From a virus, in IMG/VR virus record IMGVR_UViG_3300025810_000022, positions 1-37,627 of that record: a DNA stretch of 37,627 nucleotides; one strand, written 5' to 3'. This document shows, in pieces, positions 1 to 7,734 of the stretch. Below the pieces are notes generated by a model. The model did not search any database, was not told the DNA's origin, and worked only from the letters and a program-made list of their open reading frames with translations. The first letter of the stretch is position 1, and each line of letters begins with the position of its first letter. The position numbers were made by a program, and so were the translations under genes.

Positions 1-983
1 TGATCGCCAATTTTTATATATCTTTTACCATTTATAGTCTTTACATTATTACCTTCTAAAAATTCTTGATCGTAATTTTTAGATAATGTAGATAAAGTTT
101 TTCTTTCATCATCAGATATTAAAGGATTTTCTTTATGAAAATTAGATGTAAATTGTGACCAACTTTTACCACTTACTTTATCTTTTTTAGATAATCCACC
201 ATTTCTTTCCACCCAATCATTAGCTTCTTCATTATATTTTAAAGTAATTTCATTACCTTTTTTTTGTAAAGAAATATTTGCTGAAATACCTTCTTTAGAC
301 ATATTTAAACCTGGATTAATGTCTTTAACAAATTGTCTTTCTCCATCTGAAATTGAACCTTTAAAATTAGATAAACCTTCTAATACCAATTTACCAGTAG
401 TTGCACTTAAAACTTCAGCTGCACCTACATTTTGAAAATCAAAATTTAAACCAAATTCACTAGCCAATTTTCCAGCACTTGTTCTTAACTCTCCAAAATA
501 TCCTGTCTTTAAATCTGGTTGTTGTATTAAAGTTTCAATAGTTGCAATATTAGATTGATTTTTTATAGCAGATTCTGCTGCTGAATTTATTGTTGTAAAT
601 TTTTTACCAAATGCTTTTCCAATTTCTTTTTGTTCTTCTGTTTCTCCAGCTGCCATTAATGGTGTTTTTTTAGCAGGAGAATATAAATCTGGATTAGCCC
701 TATATTCTGCTTGTGTAATAAGTTCTTGTTTACCTGTTTGTGTATTTGTAACAGCAAAGGGTTTAGATGCTTTAGGAGTCATTAATTTTTGTAGTTGTGC
801 TGTTTGAGTTACAGCAGGAAGAAGTGATTCAAAAGGATCTTTACCTTTTATACCTTGACCATAGATAGCAGAACCTAATAAAGCAGCTTGAGGTATGTTA
901 CCTAATAGTCCACCACCTTGATTATTTGGTGTATTTAATAAACCTTGTAATTGCTCATATCTTTTTCTTAAATTGTCTATCAT
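1..983 (-). CDS. Virion-associated protein, copy A (3' end cut by window edge)
   Basis: This reading frame starts at the ATG at 983-981 and runs off the left edge without a stop, giving about 327 codons. It is almost identical to the complete 332-aa protein at 36606-37604, lacking only that protein's last few residues. The protein is hydrophilic, has a Gly/Leu-rich N-terminus (residues about 20-50) and a long helical middle, and has no enzyme motif I recognise. Its start overlaps the stop of the 357-aa gene upstream (TAATG), so the two are probably translationally coupled. By position, after the tail genes and beside a 777-aa protein, it is probably an internal or ejected virion protein. That role is inference. 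Confidence 0.8.
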   Translation of the reverse strand, partial: MIDNLRKRYEQLQGLLNTPNNQGGGLLGNIPQAALLGSAIYGQGIKGKDPFESLLPAVTQTAQLQKLMTPKASKPFAVTNTQTGKQELITQAEYRANPDLYSPAKKTPLMAAGETEEQKEIGKAFGKKFTTINSAAESAIKNQSNIATIETLIQQPDLKTGYFGELRTSAGKLASEFGLNFDFQNVGAAEVLSATTGKLVLEGLSNFKGSISDGERQFVKDINPGLNMSKEGISANISLQKKGNEITLKYNEEANDWVERNGGLSKKDKVSGKSWSQFTSNFHKENPLISDDERKTLSTLSKNYDQEFLEGNNVKTINGKRYIKIGD

Positions 984-1006
984 TATATTAATCCTCTTTT
1001 TTTCAA
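1..1006. repeat. Left copy of a ~1 kb terminal direct repeat (partner 36622-37627)
   Basis: Window bases 1-1006 align without gaps to 36622-37627 with a constant offset of 36621. The first 122 bases are identical; after that there are scattered single-base differences, mostly at third codon positions (for example 123, 135, 141, 144 and 156). The repeat covers the copy A/copy B gene and the last eight codons of the gene upstream. This fits either end redundancy of one circular genome sampled from two variants or a true tandem duplication. Confidence 0.9.
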
Positions 1007-2056
1007 ATAGTCTATGTTGAAAGGGTTGGCTGCCATATTTGTACTACTTAATAAGCCATATGGCTGTGCTGAGTAGCCAAACTGTTGACTTGTGGGTGTT
1101 ATACCCAATATACTATTAACATTAGTTTTAGCATTATTATAGTCTGTTTGCAATTCAGAACTTAGTGGTGAACCTTGAGTCATATTCATATTATTAAAAT
1201 ATTCTTGAGCTACAGAATCAGGTCTAGTTAAATCTGGTCTTACAATATAAGGTGCATCTGGAGCTACTCTATTCATTAAATCTCTATCAGAATCACCTGT
1301 ATTAAAATTGCTTGGTGGATTATATGAATCTCTACCTTGACCATATCCTAATGCAGAATTACCTAATACACCTCTTTGACCAGCTTCGTTAAATCCCATA
1401 AAGTTTTTTCTAGTAGAATAATCTCCTATACTTTTACCACCTGCCATTAAAAATCTTGCAGTCAGAGGTATATAATTTGGTAGATTTCTAAAGTTTTCTG
1501 CAAATGTTGCATCAGCTGGGTTATCAATTATATCTCCAGTTTCAGGATCAACAACTTTGTTACCCATTATATCTTCACCAGTATTGGGATCTTTAGCAAT
1601 AATACCTGTACTATACATTTGACCTTTGGTCATAGTTTTACCATTAACATTAGCTAATGGTTCACCATATTCAGTATAACCTTTTTCTATTTCTTCAGGT
1701 GTAAAAGCACCAGATACAAATTTTTGTTCTCCTCTAGTGTCAGTAACTATACGACCATTTTCTACAGAGCCTACAGTAGATGTATCAGCACCTAATCTAG
1801 CTTCCGCTAATTTAGGATCTACTTGACCTTCTCCATATCCGATTGTTGTAGTGACTATATTTCCTTGAGAGTCAGCATAATCAATTTCATTATTACCTCT
1901 AATTTCATCATTACCTCTACTAAAAGAAGTATTTGAAACTCTAGTATCTGCTGCTGTGCTTATGCCTTTTTCACTAGATAAAGCAGCTTCCATTCCTGAT
2001 ACTTGCATATCATTTCCGCCACCTCCACCTGAATCTGAACCTGATCTTGAACCCAT
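983..2056 (-). CDS. Probable virion structural protein, 357 aa
   Basis: The protein has no domain I recognise. It opens with a Ser/Gly-rich segment (a run of five glycines near residue 11), is hydrophilic and Asn/Gly/Asp-rich throughout, and lacks signal peptide and membrane segments. It lies between a small membrane peptide (2066-2176) and the copy A virion protein, with a TAATG overlap to the latter. A second version of this gene appears to exist, because the last eight codons at 37604-37627 encode a close relative of its C-terminus (LRRLGLI against LKKRGLI). A structural or internal virion role is inferred from position only. Confidence 0.75.
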   Translation of the reverse strand: MGSRSGSDSGGGGGNDMQVSGMEAALSSEKGISTAADTRVSNTSFSRGNDEIRGNNEIDYADSQGNIVTTTIGYGEGQVDPKLAEARLGADTSTVGSVENGRIVTDTRGEQKFVSGAFTPEEIEKGYTEYGEPLANVNGKTMTKGQMYSTGIIAKDPNTGEDIMGNKVVDPETGDIIDNPADATFAENFRNLPNYIPLTARFLMAGGKSIGDYSTRKNFMGFNEAGQRGVLGNSALGYGQGRDSYNPPSNFNTGDSDRDLMNRVAPDAPYIVRPDLTRPDSVAQEYFNNMNMTQGSPLSSELQTDYNNAKTNVNSILGITPTSQQFGYSAQPYGLLSSTNMAANPFNIDYLKKRGLI

Positions 2057-2065
2057 GTAATATCC

Positions 2066-2176
2066 TTACAAGATTATTGAAATTACGAATAGTACACCAA
2101 GAATAATAATATATTTAGATGTATTATTATCTATGTCTGTCTTAACATCGTAAATTATTTTTTTTATTTTATCCAT
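2066..2176 (-). CDS. Small single-span membrane protein, 36 aa
   Basis: This short frame starts at ATG 2176-2174, overlapping the stop of the 232-aa gene upstream (TAATG). The N-terminal half is charged (MDKIKKIIYDVKTD), and residues about 22-36 form a continuous hydrophobic stretch ending at the stop. It fills the otherwise empty space between two virion genes in the right strand and register for the operon. Function unknown; a small tail-anchored membrane peptide is what the sequence shows. Confidence 0.5.
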   Translation of the reverse strand: MDKIKKIIYDVKTDIDNNTSKYIIILGVLFVISIIL

Positions 2177-2874
2177 TATAATAGTCCTCCTAATAAACCA
2201 CCAATTCCACCGATAACCGCACCTGGAGCTCCGCCAAATTGTCCACCAACTAAAGCACCTCCTAACGCAGTTGAAAATGGATTAGATTGAGTTTGTTGTT
2301 GTGCAGTTGTTACTGGAAAACCAGATGCAATAGGTGTAGCAAAACTTGCATATTGTCTTAATGCTTGAGATGGAGCTAATTGTGCTTGTCTTTGAATATC
2401 TTCTAATTGTAAACCAGTCTGTAATACTGAAGGAGCTCTTGATGCAATACCTAGTTGTCTGCCTCTTTCAGTTTCGTACTGACCAAAAGCTAAAGGTAAA
2501 GCAGCTTGTGCTACTTGTGAAACTATTTGTTGTTGCGACATGGGAGAACCTGGTGTTCTTCCTGCTGCACTAAATTGTGATTGGACTCCTGTTGCTATAT
2601 CAGCAGCAGATTTTTGAATCATTGGAGCTAAAAAAGGATTTAAATATTGACCAGATAAAGTATCTGCTAATTGTTGTTGTGATGCAGTACCTAATGCTTC
2701 TTGTTGAGCAAGACCTGTTAATGTTTGTTGAGTAGGTGCTACATAACCTGCTGCACCTGCACCTTGACCATAAATAGTTCCAGCTTCAGATAAAATTTGA
2801 GCTAATGCTGGTTCAGCTGGTGCATAAGGTGTAACCTGTTGTTGTGTAGTGTTTCCTCCTCCGCCTGATGACAT
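2176..2874 (-). CDS. Probable internal virion / DNA-ejection-type protein, 232 aa
   Basis: The protein begins MSSGGGG and is dominated by Gln, Ala, Gly and Thr, with many short Gln runs and helix-forming Ala/Gln segments. The last 30 residues are a glycine-zipper-like stretch (repeated GG separated by small hydrophobics, ending GGLLGGLL) able to enter a membrane. Such composition is common in short-tailed phage proteins placed inside the capsid and ejected with the DNA, but no family is recognised with certainty. It sits four bases downstream of the GNAT-like gene. Confidence 0.7.
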   Translation of the reverse strand: MSSGGGGNTTQQQVTPYAPAEPALAQILSEAGTIYGQGAGAAGYVAPTQQTLTGLAQQEALGTASQQQLADTLSGQYLNPFLAPMIQKSAADIATGVQSQFSAAGRTPGSPMSQQQIVSQVAQAALPLAFGQYETERGRQLGIASRAPSVLQTGLQLEDIQRQAQLAPSQALRQYASFATPIASGFPVTTAQQQTQSNPFSTALGGALVGGQFGGAPGAVIGGIGGLLGGLL

Positions 2875-2877
2875 AAT

Positions 2878-3315
2878 TTATTTCTCCTGTTTTATTTCTT
2901 TTTCTAAAACTACATGGGTTCTTTTGTAGTCAAAGATTTTTAAAACTTTTTGCCAACCTGGTCTAGCAATTAGTTCCATCATTTCGCAACCTTCTTCTTT
3001 AGCAAAATTTTCTATCTTACTAATTAAGTGTTGCCACTTGTGTCTTTGTCTGCCAGTCATAATATAGATATGACAAACTTTACCAAATTTTCTTTTTATC
3101 AACTCAGTTACTACAACACCAAAGTATTTATTTGTTGTAATCTTTTGTTCTTTATCCCACAATACCCAAACTTGAAATTTACCTTGTTTGGCAAGATCAT
3201 AAACAAAATCTGAATCGGTAAGTTGACTTGAATAAGCTAGAGCAGATTTAATATCTTTTTCTACCATACCCCAAACTTTATCAAGTTCTTCAATTGGTAT
3301 TCGTACTACTTCCAT
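2878..3315 (-). CDS. GNAT-like acetyltransferase-fold protein, 145 aa
   Basis: Length and layout resemble small GNAT domains. There is an N-terminal helical region, a central strand pair (residues about 45-75, VWVLWDKE then YFGVVVTEL), a strand with HIYIMTGRQRHKWQHLISKIENF at about 82-104 matching the acetyl-CoA-binding turn and following helix, and a C-terminal EGCEMMELIARPGW strand plus KIFDYKRTHVVLEK ending. Similar proteins occur among virion genes of many marine podoviruses; whether they are catalytic is not known. The classical R/Q-x-x-G-x-G/A loop is only loosely kept (TGRQRHKW). Confidence 0.6.
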   Translation of the reverse strand: MEVVRIPIEELDKVWGMVEKDIKSALAYSSQLTDSDFVYDLAKQGKFQVWVLWDKEQKITTNKYFGVVVTELIKRKFGKVCHIYIMTGRQRHKWQHLISKIENFAKEEGCEMMELIARPGWQKVLKIFDYKRTHVVLEKEIKQEK

Positions 3316-3350
3316 AAATACATTAAAAAATACTTAATAACAATATATTA

Positions 3351-3692
3351 TTACGCACTCTTTTCGTCAAATATTTCTACATAGCTAACAATACCTGCTA
3401 TGTTATTAGCAGAGGCAGCTTTTACTTTTAAAGCATCTCCAGATTCTAAAACCATAGTACCTTTGACAAGATTATCTACTGTTTTAGATGATAAATTTAT
3501 ATGTGCTACTTCATGTTCTGCGTTAGATGCTGAACTATCTGTAGTAAAGGCTTCAACCTCAACTGCACCAGAATGAATATTAGTTATTTGAATAGATTTT
3601 ACTAAAGCTGTTCTGTCAGTTGGACAGGTATATACAGTTGTCTTATCTGTAGTTGTTAGATCAAACATAGCATTTTTATATATATTAGCCAT
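3351..3692 (-). CDS. Small beta-rich tail-associated protein, 113 aa (paralogue of 7735-8064)
   Basis: A beta-rich protein with no cysteine pattern or membrane segment. It shares its layout with the 109-aa protein at 7735-8064: an N-terminal strand with T-x-V, a N-x-x-SG-x-V-x-V strand, a Leu-rich middle, then K-x-V/M-V-L-x-SGD-x-L-x-V/A-x-(S/A), and a final S-x-V/E strand. Probably an accessory of the tail fibres or a small adhesin-like domain; this is inferred from position at the distal end of the fibre block. It overlaps the stop of 3685-4008 by eight bases. Confidence 0.65.
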   Translation of the reverse strand: MANIYKNAMFDLTTTDKTTVYTCPTDRTALVKSIQITNIHSGAVEVEAFTTDSSASNAEHEVAHINLSSKTVDNLVKGTMVLESGDALKVKAASANNIAGIVSYVEIFDEKSA

Positions 3693-4008
3693 TCTTAGGA
3701 TGCTTTACTTTAACTGCTTTTATAGCTTCATAGAACTCAAAGTATTGAGATTTTAATGCTGGGTTTTGATCTATAGAGTGCCATAGCATATCTAGCTGAT
3801 CTCCAATGCTAGGATAAACTCTATCTCTTTGATATTGGTTAGCATCATACTCTGCTTGTACCTCTACCATTTTAGCTTCTATGTCAGCTACTGGTATAGG
3901 TGTTGTTCCATTTTCCCAAGTAATTGTATTTATATTATCATCTGCAACAGATACTTGAGCATTAGGATTTATTTTAAGTATTGCATTTATTATAATTTCA
4001 TTTGTCAT
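3685..4008 (-). CDS. Tail-fibre-linked accessory protein, 107 aa (paralogue of 5814-6143)
   Basis: The N-terminal half has a W-x-N-x-x-x-P-I-P motif followed by an Ala/Glu helix, and the C-terminal half has Y-P-S-I-G-D-Q-L-D-M-L-W (residues about 68-79) and ends with KxKHPK. The same order (W..., then R...Y-x-D/S-I-G-D/E-Q-L-D, then I-K-x-x-x-P-K) is seen in the 109-aa protein at 5814-6143. Proteins of this type usually follow tail-fibre genes in marine phages and may help fibre assembly; that role is inference. Confidence 0.65.
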   Translation of the reverse strand: MTNEIIINAILKINPNAQVSVADDNINTITWENGTTPIPVADIEAKMVEVQAEYDANQYQRDRVYPSIGDQLDMLWHSIDQNPALKSQYFEFYEAIKAVKVKHPKNG

Positions 4009-4011
4009 AAT

Positions 4012-4500
4012 TTATCCTGATATTTCAAAAGCTGTAATTGTTCCTTGATTATTGTTATCAATACCATTTAGATAAGCAGTTCCAGAACCAACAGCTCTAA
4101 AATAAACTTGATATGTTAATTGTGATGTTGATGATGGACTATCAAGATATTGCATAGTGTGAGGAACATTTATTAAAGCACTAACTTTAGACCAAACTGT
4201 TCCCATTCCTAAATTAGAATTTCCTAAATTGGTAGAATCTCTAAATATTGTTGCTGTAGTATAACTTTCGTTATTGTTATTTCTAATACATGTACTTGCC
4301 ATAACAAAAACTTTATTTGAAGTTGAACTTGGAGTTATATTTACAGTTAATCCATTACTAGCTGTAACAAAAGAAGTTGAAGTTGTTGTTACTCTACTAC
4401 TTGTATTTGCAGTAACTATTTGCAAAACCTTACCACCTACACCAGCTGGTAAAGCAGTTATCGCTGAGATGGTATTATTATTAGGCTTGATTATAGACAT
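4012..4500 (-). CDS. Putative tail fibre / receptor-binding protein, 162 aa
   Basis: The N-terminus MSIIKPNNNTISAIT followed by LPAGVGGKVLQ resembles a short virion-attachment segment, and the rest is Ser/Thr/Asn-rich beta sequence with alternating hydrophobics, typical of small fibre-tip domains. No enzymatic motif is visible. Its start is preceded by GATGAGGAGATTCTGAG, with a GAGGAG ribosome site. Directly upstream lies a truncated copy of its first 13 codons (4491-4577), evidence of recombination at this spot. Confidence 0.65.
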   Translation of the reverse strand: MSIIKPNNNTISAITALPAGVGGKVLQIVTANTSSRVTTTSTSFVTASNGLTVNITPSSTSNKVFVMASTCIRNNNNESYTTATIFRDSTNLGNSNLGMGTVWSKVSALINVPHTMQYLDSPSSTSQLTYQVYFRAVGSGTAYLNGIDNNNQGTITAFEISG

Positions 4501-4577
4501 CTCAGAATCTCCTCATCTTTGTTAAACTTGTTTAACGAAGCAGATATTGTATTATTGTTTGGTTTAATTATTGCCAT
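4491..4577 (-). pseudogene. Truncated relic of a tail-protein N-terminus
   Basis: A 28-codon frame starts at ATG 4577-4575, overlapping the stop of the S74 fibre gene. Its first 13 residues, MAIIKPNNNTISA, match the next gene's MSIIKPNNNTISA except for one residue. After codon 14 the similarity ends and the frame runs through the ribosome site of the intact gene to a stop. The copies differ at several silent positions, so the duplication is not recent. It looks like the stub of an exchanged tail gene. Confidence 0.6.
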
Positions 4578-5803
4578 TATGCGTTCTCCAATGCTGTTAC
4601 TTTAGCTTCAAGTGTTTCAATTCTTTCCATAGCTTCTTGTAATGCTTTAACTGATTTCATGTATAAAACAGAATATTTAACTTCTTTATAACTTTCTTCT
4701 TTTATATCTCCGATATTTTTACCTTCTGGCAAAACATCATTTTCAGTATAAAGTACATCTGGTTTATCTTTAACAAGACCATTCATACCAGATGCTTCTA
4801 AGTCTTGTGCTATAACTCCAAGAAGTTGTTTGTCTGGAGAAATTTTAAGATTATAATTTTTTATTTTTAATTTTTTAATATCATTCCATTGAGAATTAGC
4901 ATCAGTTTCATTTTCTTTAAATTTTCTATCTGATAAAGAACCATAGCTATTAAAAGTATTAAAAACATCTCCATCAGCTTCAATTAAAAAATGTCTTGTT
5001 TCTGTTCCAGCATGGTCTGAATTTATAGCAAAAACATCAAATGTGCTTGTGCTTCTTTGATCATAAAATGTAACTAATGGACTTCCTGTATTTCCTTTTA
5101 CATATAATGTATTATTACCTAATGATGTTTCGCCAATACCAACTTGACCAGTACTAAAAATACGCATACGTTCTGTATCATTAGTAGCAAAAACCATATC
5201 AGAATTTTCAAAATTCCAAAGTTCAACTCTTGGTGTGCTATCAATTCTTGCAACAAAACCATCACCAGTACCAGAGCCAGTTGCTGTTGATGATAATTTC
5301 ATTACTGGATAAGTTGAATGAATATGTAATCCACCATAAGCAGTTGGAGGTGTTGGAGAAATTCCTATCCCAACATTCTCACTACTATCAATAGTTATAG
5401 CTGTTGCGTCTGCACTTGATGTAATACCAGCCACTCCACCTACACCACTTGCAAGTTTCGCAGAAGTTATTGCACCATCTGCAACTTTAGCAGTTGTAAC
5501 TGTAGCATCACTAGGTACACCAAGATCAAGAACATCACCAAGTATCTGAATAAAATCTATAACATCTCCTGTAGCAAGGTTGCTAGCAAAAGTAATTGTA
5601 GAACCACTAACAGTAAAAGATGGATTAGCTCCACCAGGTTTTTGGATTGTACCATTTAAAGATACAATCATGTGATTTGAACTCTGTGGAATTACATTAA
5701 CTGATCCTACTTGCATAGTGTATGCAGCTTGACCATTAACTACAGATATTGCATCACAAATCTGAAAGTTTCCTACTGTGGGTTTACGACCTATATAACT
5801 CAA
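4577..5803 (-). CDS. Tail fibre with C-terminal S74 chaperone domain
   Basis: The N-terminal ~110 residues (Y-x-x-x-x-G-S-V... V-S-L-N-G-T-I-Q-K-P-G, then S-G-S-T-I-T-F, then G-D-V-I-D-F) form an attachment domain also seen in the 292-aa fibre at 6845-7723. The middle is Ser/Thr/Gly-rich beta sequence. From about residue 285, YGSLSDRKFKEN followed by I-K-K-L-K-I-K-N-Y and L-G-V-I-A-Q-D-L-E marks a Peptidase_S74 intramolecular chaperone, which trimerises fibres and is released by self-cleavage; the conserved Ser (in GSLSD) and the downstream Asp/Lys are present. It ends in a coiled coil (ALQEAMERIETLEAKVTALE). The start is TTG at 5803, chosen for the strong AAGGAG seven bases upstream. Confidence 0.9.
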   Translation of the reverse strand: MSYIGRKPTVGNFQICDAISVVNGQAAYTMQVGSVNVIPQSSNHMIVSLNGTIQKPGGANPSFTVSGSTITFASNLATGDVIDFIQILGDVLDLGVPSDATVTTAKVADGAITSAKLASGVGGVAGITSSADATAITIDSSENVGIGISPTPPTAYGGLHIHSTYPVMKLSSTATGSGTGDGFVARIDSTPRVELWNFENSDMVFATNDTERMRIFSTGQVGIGETSLGNNTLYVKGNTGSPLVTFYDQRSTSTFDVFAINSDHAGTETRHFLIEADGDVFNTFNSYGSLSDRKFKENETDANSQWNDIKKLKIKNYNLKISPDKQLLGVIAQDLEASGMNGLVKDKPDVLYTENDVLPEGKNIGDIKEESYKEVKYSVLYMKSVKALQEAMERIETLEAKVTALENA

Positions 5804-5813
5804 TTCTTACTCC

Positions 5814-6143
5814 TTAACTTTTTGGGTTATTATCTTTTATACTTTTAATTCTAGCTTTCCAAGAATTTATATCTTTATAAATTTCATCTAGCTGTTCACC
5901 AATATCGCCATAAGCTGATCTTCTTGTTGATCTAACTTGTGCATTGGCTTCTTCTTTGTTAGCTGCTGATTCTTGTGCTGATAATTGTGCGTCTGTTGGT
6001 TGTGCAATATCTAAATTCCACTCCTTAATGTAAGCACCATTGCCATCACTATCGTCTTGCAACATAACATCTTTAGTAAAATCTACATTTGAAACTCCAT
6101 TAGCTTCGCAGTATGATTTTATTTTTGTACTTAGTTGTGCCAT
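5814..6143 (-). CDS. Tail-fibre-linked accessory protein, 109 aa (paralogue of 3685-4008)
   Basis: The N-terminal half is mixed, with W-N-L-D-I-A-Q-P-T-D-A-Q-L at about 43-55. It continues into an Ala/Glu-rich helix and the motif R-S-A-Y-G-D-I-G-E-Q-L-D-E-I-Y-K-D-I (about 76-93), then WKARIKSIKDNNPK. This domain order is shared with the 107-aa protein at 3685-4008. One copy lies just upstream of the S74 fibre and one downstream of the 162-aa fibre. Fits a small fibre chaperone or connector; no function is proven. Confidence 0.65.
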   Translation of the reverse strand: MAQLSTKIKSYCEANGVSNVDFTKDVMLQDDSDGNGAYIKEWNLDIAQPTDAQLSAQESAANKEEANAQVRSTRRSAYGDIGEQLDEIYKDINSWKARIKSIKDNNPKS

Positions 6144-6161
6144 AGTTTGTCCTCCTTAATT

Positions 6162-6752
6162 TTATGTTATAATTTTTTCTCCTGAAAAACCTGCGAAATT
6201 ATTTGTTCCAAATACATTTATAACGTCACTTCCAACATTAGCATATCCACTACAATTAAAATAATCTGAAGTTCCATTAGCGTCTACTACTGCTGACATA
6301 CAAATACCTACTCTTTCAACTGTATTTGCAGTAGCAAATTTAAAACTATAAAATCTCATTAAACCACCACTAGTATTTCCATTTTTTAAAATTTCTCCTA
6401 TAAAAAGGTCTCCATTATTGTCTACTGAATCAAGTGCAAAAAAAGAATTTAATCTATATTTTCCAGCTACATTAGGTGCAAAAGAATAAGATGGTACAGA
6501 TATTCCATTTAAAGTTGCTGTACTTCCAGTATTATTGTAACAACCACCTTCGTTATATGCAAAAATACTTCCATCTGTAGTCAAATCATCAAATTGAATT
6601 TTAGTCCATGTACTATCACTTATTGTTTGAGCAGTAGAAAGAAAGGCTTGAAAACAAGGTTTATTATCTCCACCAGCACCACTTACAGTTCCTGTAAATG
6701 CAAAGTTATCTGCAAGGTTAATTGATTCTGATTGTATTTTATCTATTGCCAT
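6162..6752 (-). CDS. Fibre-tip protein with C1q-like jelly-roll pattern, 196 aa
   Basis: After a short N-terminal segment (MAIDKIQSESINL) the protein shows the pattern of a C1q/TNF-like beta sandwich: P-C-F-Q-A-F-L-S, then K-I-Q-F-D-D, a segment ending F-A-P-N-V-A-G-K-Y-R-L-N, later V-G-I-C-M-S-A, and a final F-S-G-E-K-I-I-T. The C-terminal half of 6845-7723 has the same order and a matching end (WIGYKLIT). Such domains trimerise and bind receptors in phage tail tips, so a receptor-binding role is likely. Confidence 0.65.
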   Translation of the reverse strand: MAIDKIQSESINLADNFAFTGTVSGAGGDNKPCFQAFLSTAQTISDSTWTKIQFDDLTTDGSIFAYNEGGCYNNTGSTATLNGISVPSYSFAPNVAGKYRLNSFFALDSVDNNGDLFIGEILKNGNTSGGLMRFYSFKFATANTVERVGICMSAVVDANGTSDYFNCSGYANVGSDVINVFGTNNFAGFSGEKIIT

Positions 6753-6836
6753 TTAATTATTCTCCTTAAAATTTTCTTTGCTTTGATAAATCAAAGAATG
6801 AAGTTCTTTGCATGAGTGTAACGAATGTAAAGCCAT
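6753..6836 (-). CDS. Possible 27-aa peptide between fibre genes
   Basis: The only frame that fills the 92-base gap between two fibre genes starts at ATG 6836-6834 behind TAGGATAAATT and ends in a TAA just before the next gene's ATG. The product begins MALHSLHSCKELHSL and resembles nothing I know. The DNA contains a 6-bp hairpin (CTTTGA-TAAA-TCAAAG, 6781-6796). It may be a recombination scar and not a gene. Confidence 0.25.
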   Translation of the reverse strand: MALHSLHSCKELHSLIYQSKENFKENN

Positions 6837-6844
6837 AATTTATC

Positions 6845-7723
6845 CTATGTAATTAATTTGTATCCTATCCACCAACATCTTGAAGTATTTGCTGGATTAT
6901 CTTGATTAACATTAAAAGTTCCTCCATTATTTACATCTACTCTTGCATAAACTTTAACTGTATCTCCAGCAGATAAATCTAAAACTCCAGTATGAACTAA
7001 TCCAGCTTGTGTATGTGCATTTTGTTGAGTATTGGTATAAATATTTTGTGCATCATTTATATAAAAATAAATTTCACAAGTATTTAATGACTGAGAACTA
7101 TTTGTTTCTATATGCAAAGTAACATTAAAAAAATATTTTCCATCTTCTCCACTTGGAACTGTAAAAGTGCTAGAAGCAAAAGCGTTATCAGTATCAAAAT
7201 TTTCTTGACCAAAAGTAATTTGAGTTAAAGTATTATCAGCAATATTAGATTGGTCTGTACTAGGTGTTACATAAAAAGCTGGAGTGTTATCTCCACCAAT
7301 GCCAGATACAAAGTTTGCTCTAGTCATTTTTCTTAATGCACTAGCTGATGTGTCATGGATTAATATTGTGTCATCTGTTGCGATAGAAGTTTCAGCAGTT
7401 TGACCAGTAATTATTGTAGGTGCAGTTTGTGAGTTTCCAACAGATGCGTTTGGTGGATTAACAGTTTGTAAAGCTCTGCCAAGATAAACTGCATACATGG
7501 AATCTCCAGATACTGTTGCACTTGATAGTGTCAGAGTTGTACCACTAGCTGTGTATGCTTTACCAGATCCAGGTTGTTGAACTACTCCATTGATAACTAA
7601 TCTAATTTCATTCTCATTGGTTACTGCATGAGATAAAGTATAGTTAGCTGTAGCAGAAACTGTAAATGTTTCTGTTTCAAAACTTGCGTAACTTTCTGCT
7701 GGTATATTACCAATATAAGCCAT
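6845..7723 (-). CDS. Tail fibre protein with shared attachment domain and C1q-like tip, 292 aa
   Basis: Residues 1-95 form the same attachment-domain pattern as the S74 fibre: M-A-Y-I-G, Y-T-L-S, L-V-I-N-G-V-V-Q-Q-P-G, A-S-G-T-T-L-T-L-S, then D-S-M-Y-A-V-Y-L-G. A linker (I-A-T-D-D-T-I-L-I-H-D) leads to a C-terminal C1q-like beta sandwich from about residue 145: P-A-F-Y-V, Q-I-T-F, T-V-P-S-G-E-D-G-K-Y-F-F-N-V, L-D-L-S-A-G-D-T-V-K-V-Y-A, ending W-I-G-Y-K-L-I-T. It is probably a trimeric receptor-binding fibre. The shared N-terminus suggests that this fibre and the S74 fibre dock on similar sites. Confidence 0.75.
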   Translation of the reverse strand: MAYIGNIPAESYASFETETFTVSATANYTLSHAVTNENEIRLVINGVVQQPGSGKAYTASGTTLTLSSATVSGDSMYAVYLGRALQTVNPPNASVGNSQTAPTIITGQTAETSIATDDTILIHDTSASALRKMTRANFVSGIGGDNTPAFYVTPSTDQSNIADNTLTQITFGQENFDTDNAFASSTFTVPSGEDGKYFFNVTLHIETNSSQSLNTCEIYFYINDAQNIYTNTQQNAHTQAGLVHTGVLDLSAGDTVKVYARVDVNNGGTFNVNQDNPANTSRCWWIGYKLIT

Positions 7724-7734
7724 TTATATAATCC

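Noticed and set aside
2346-2573. Plus-strand frame of 75 codons opposite the 232-aa virion gene
   Set aside because: It is a mirror of a Gln/Ala-rich gene, has no ribosome site and gives an unlikely Leu/Val-rich product.
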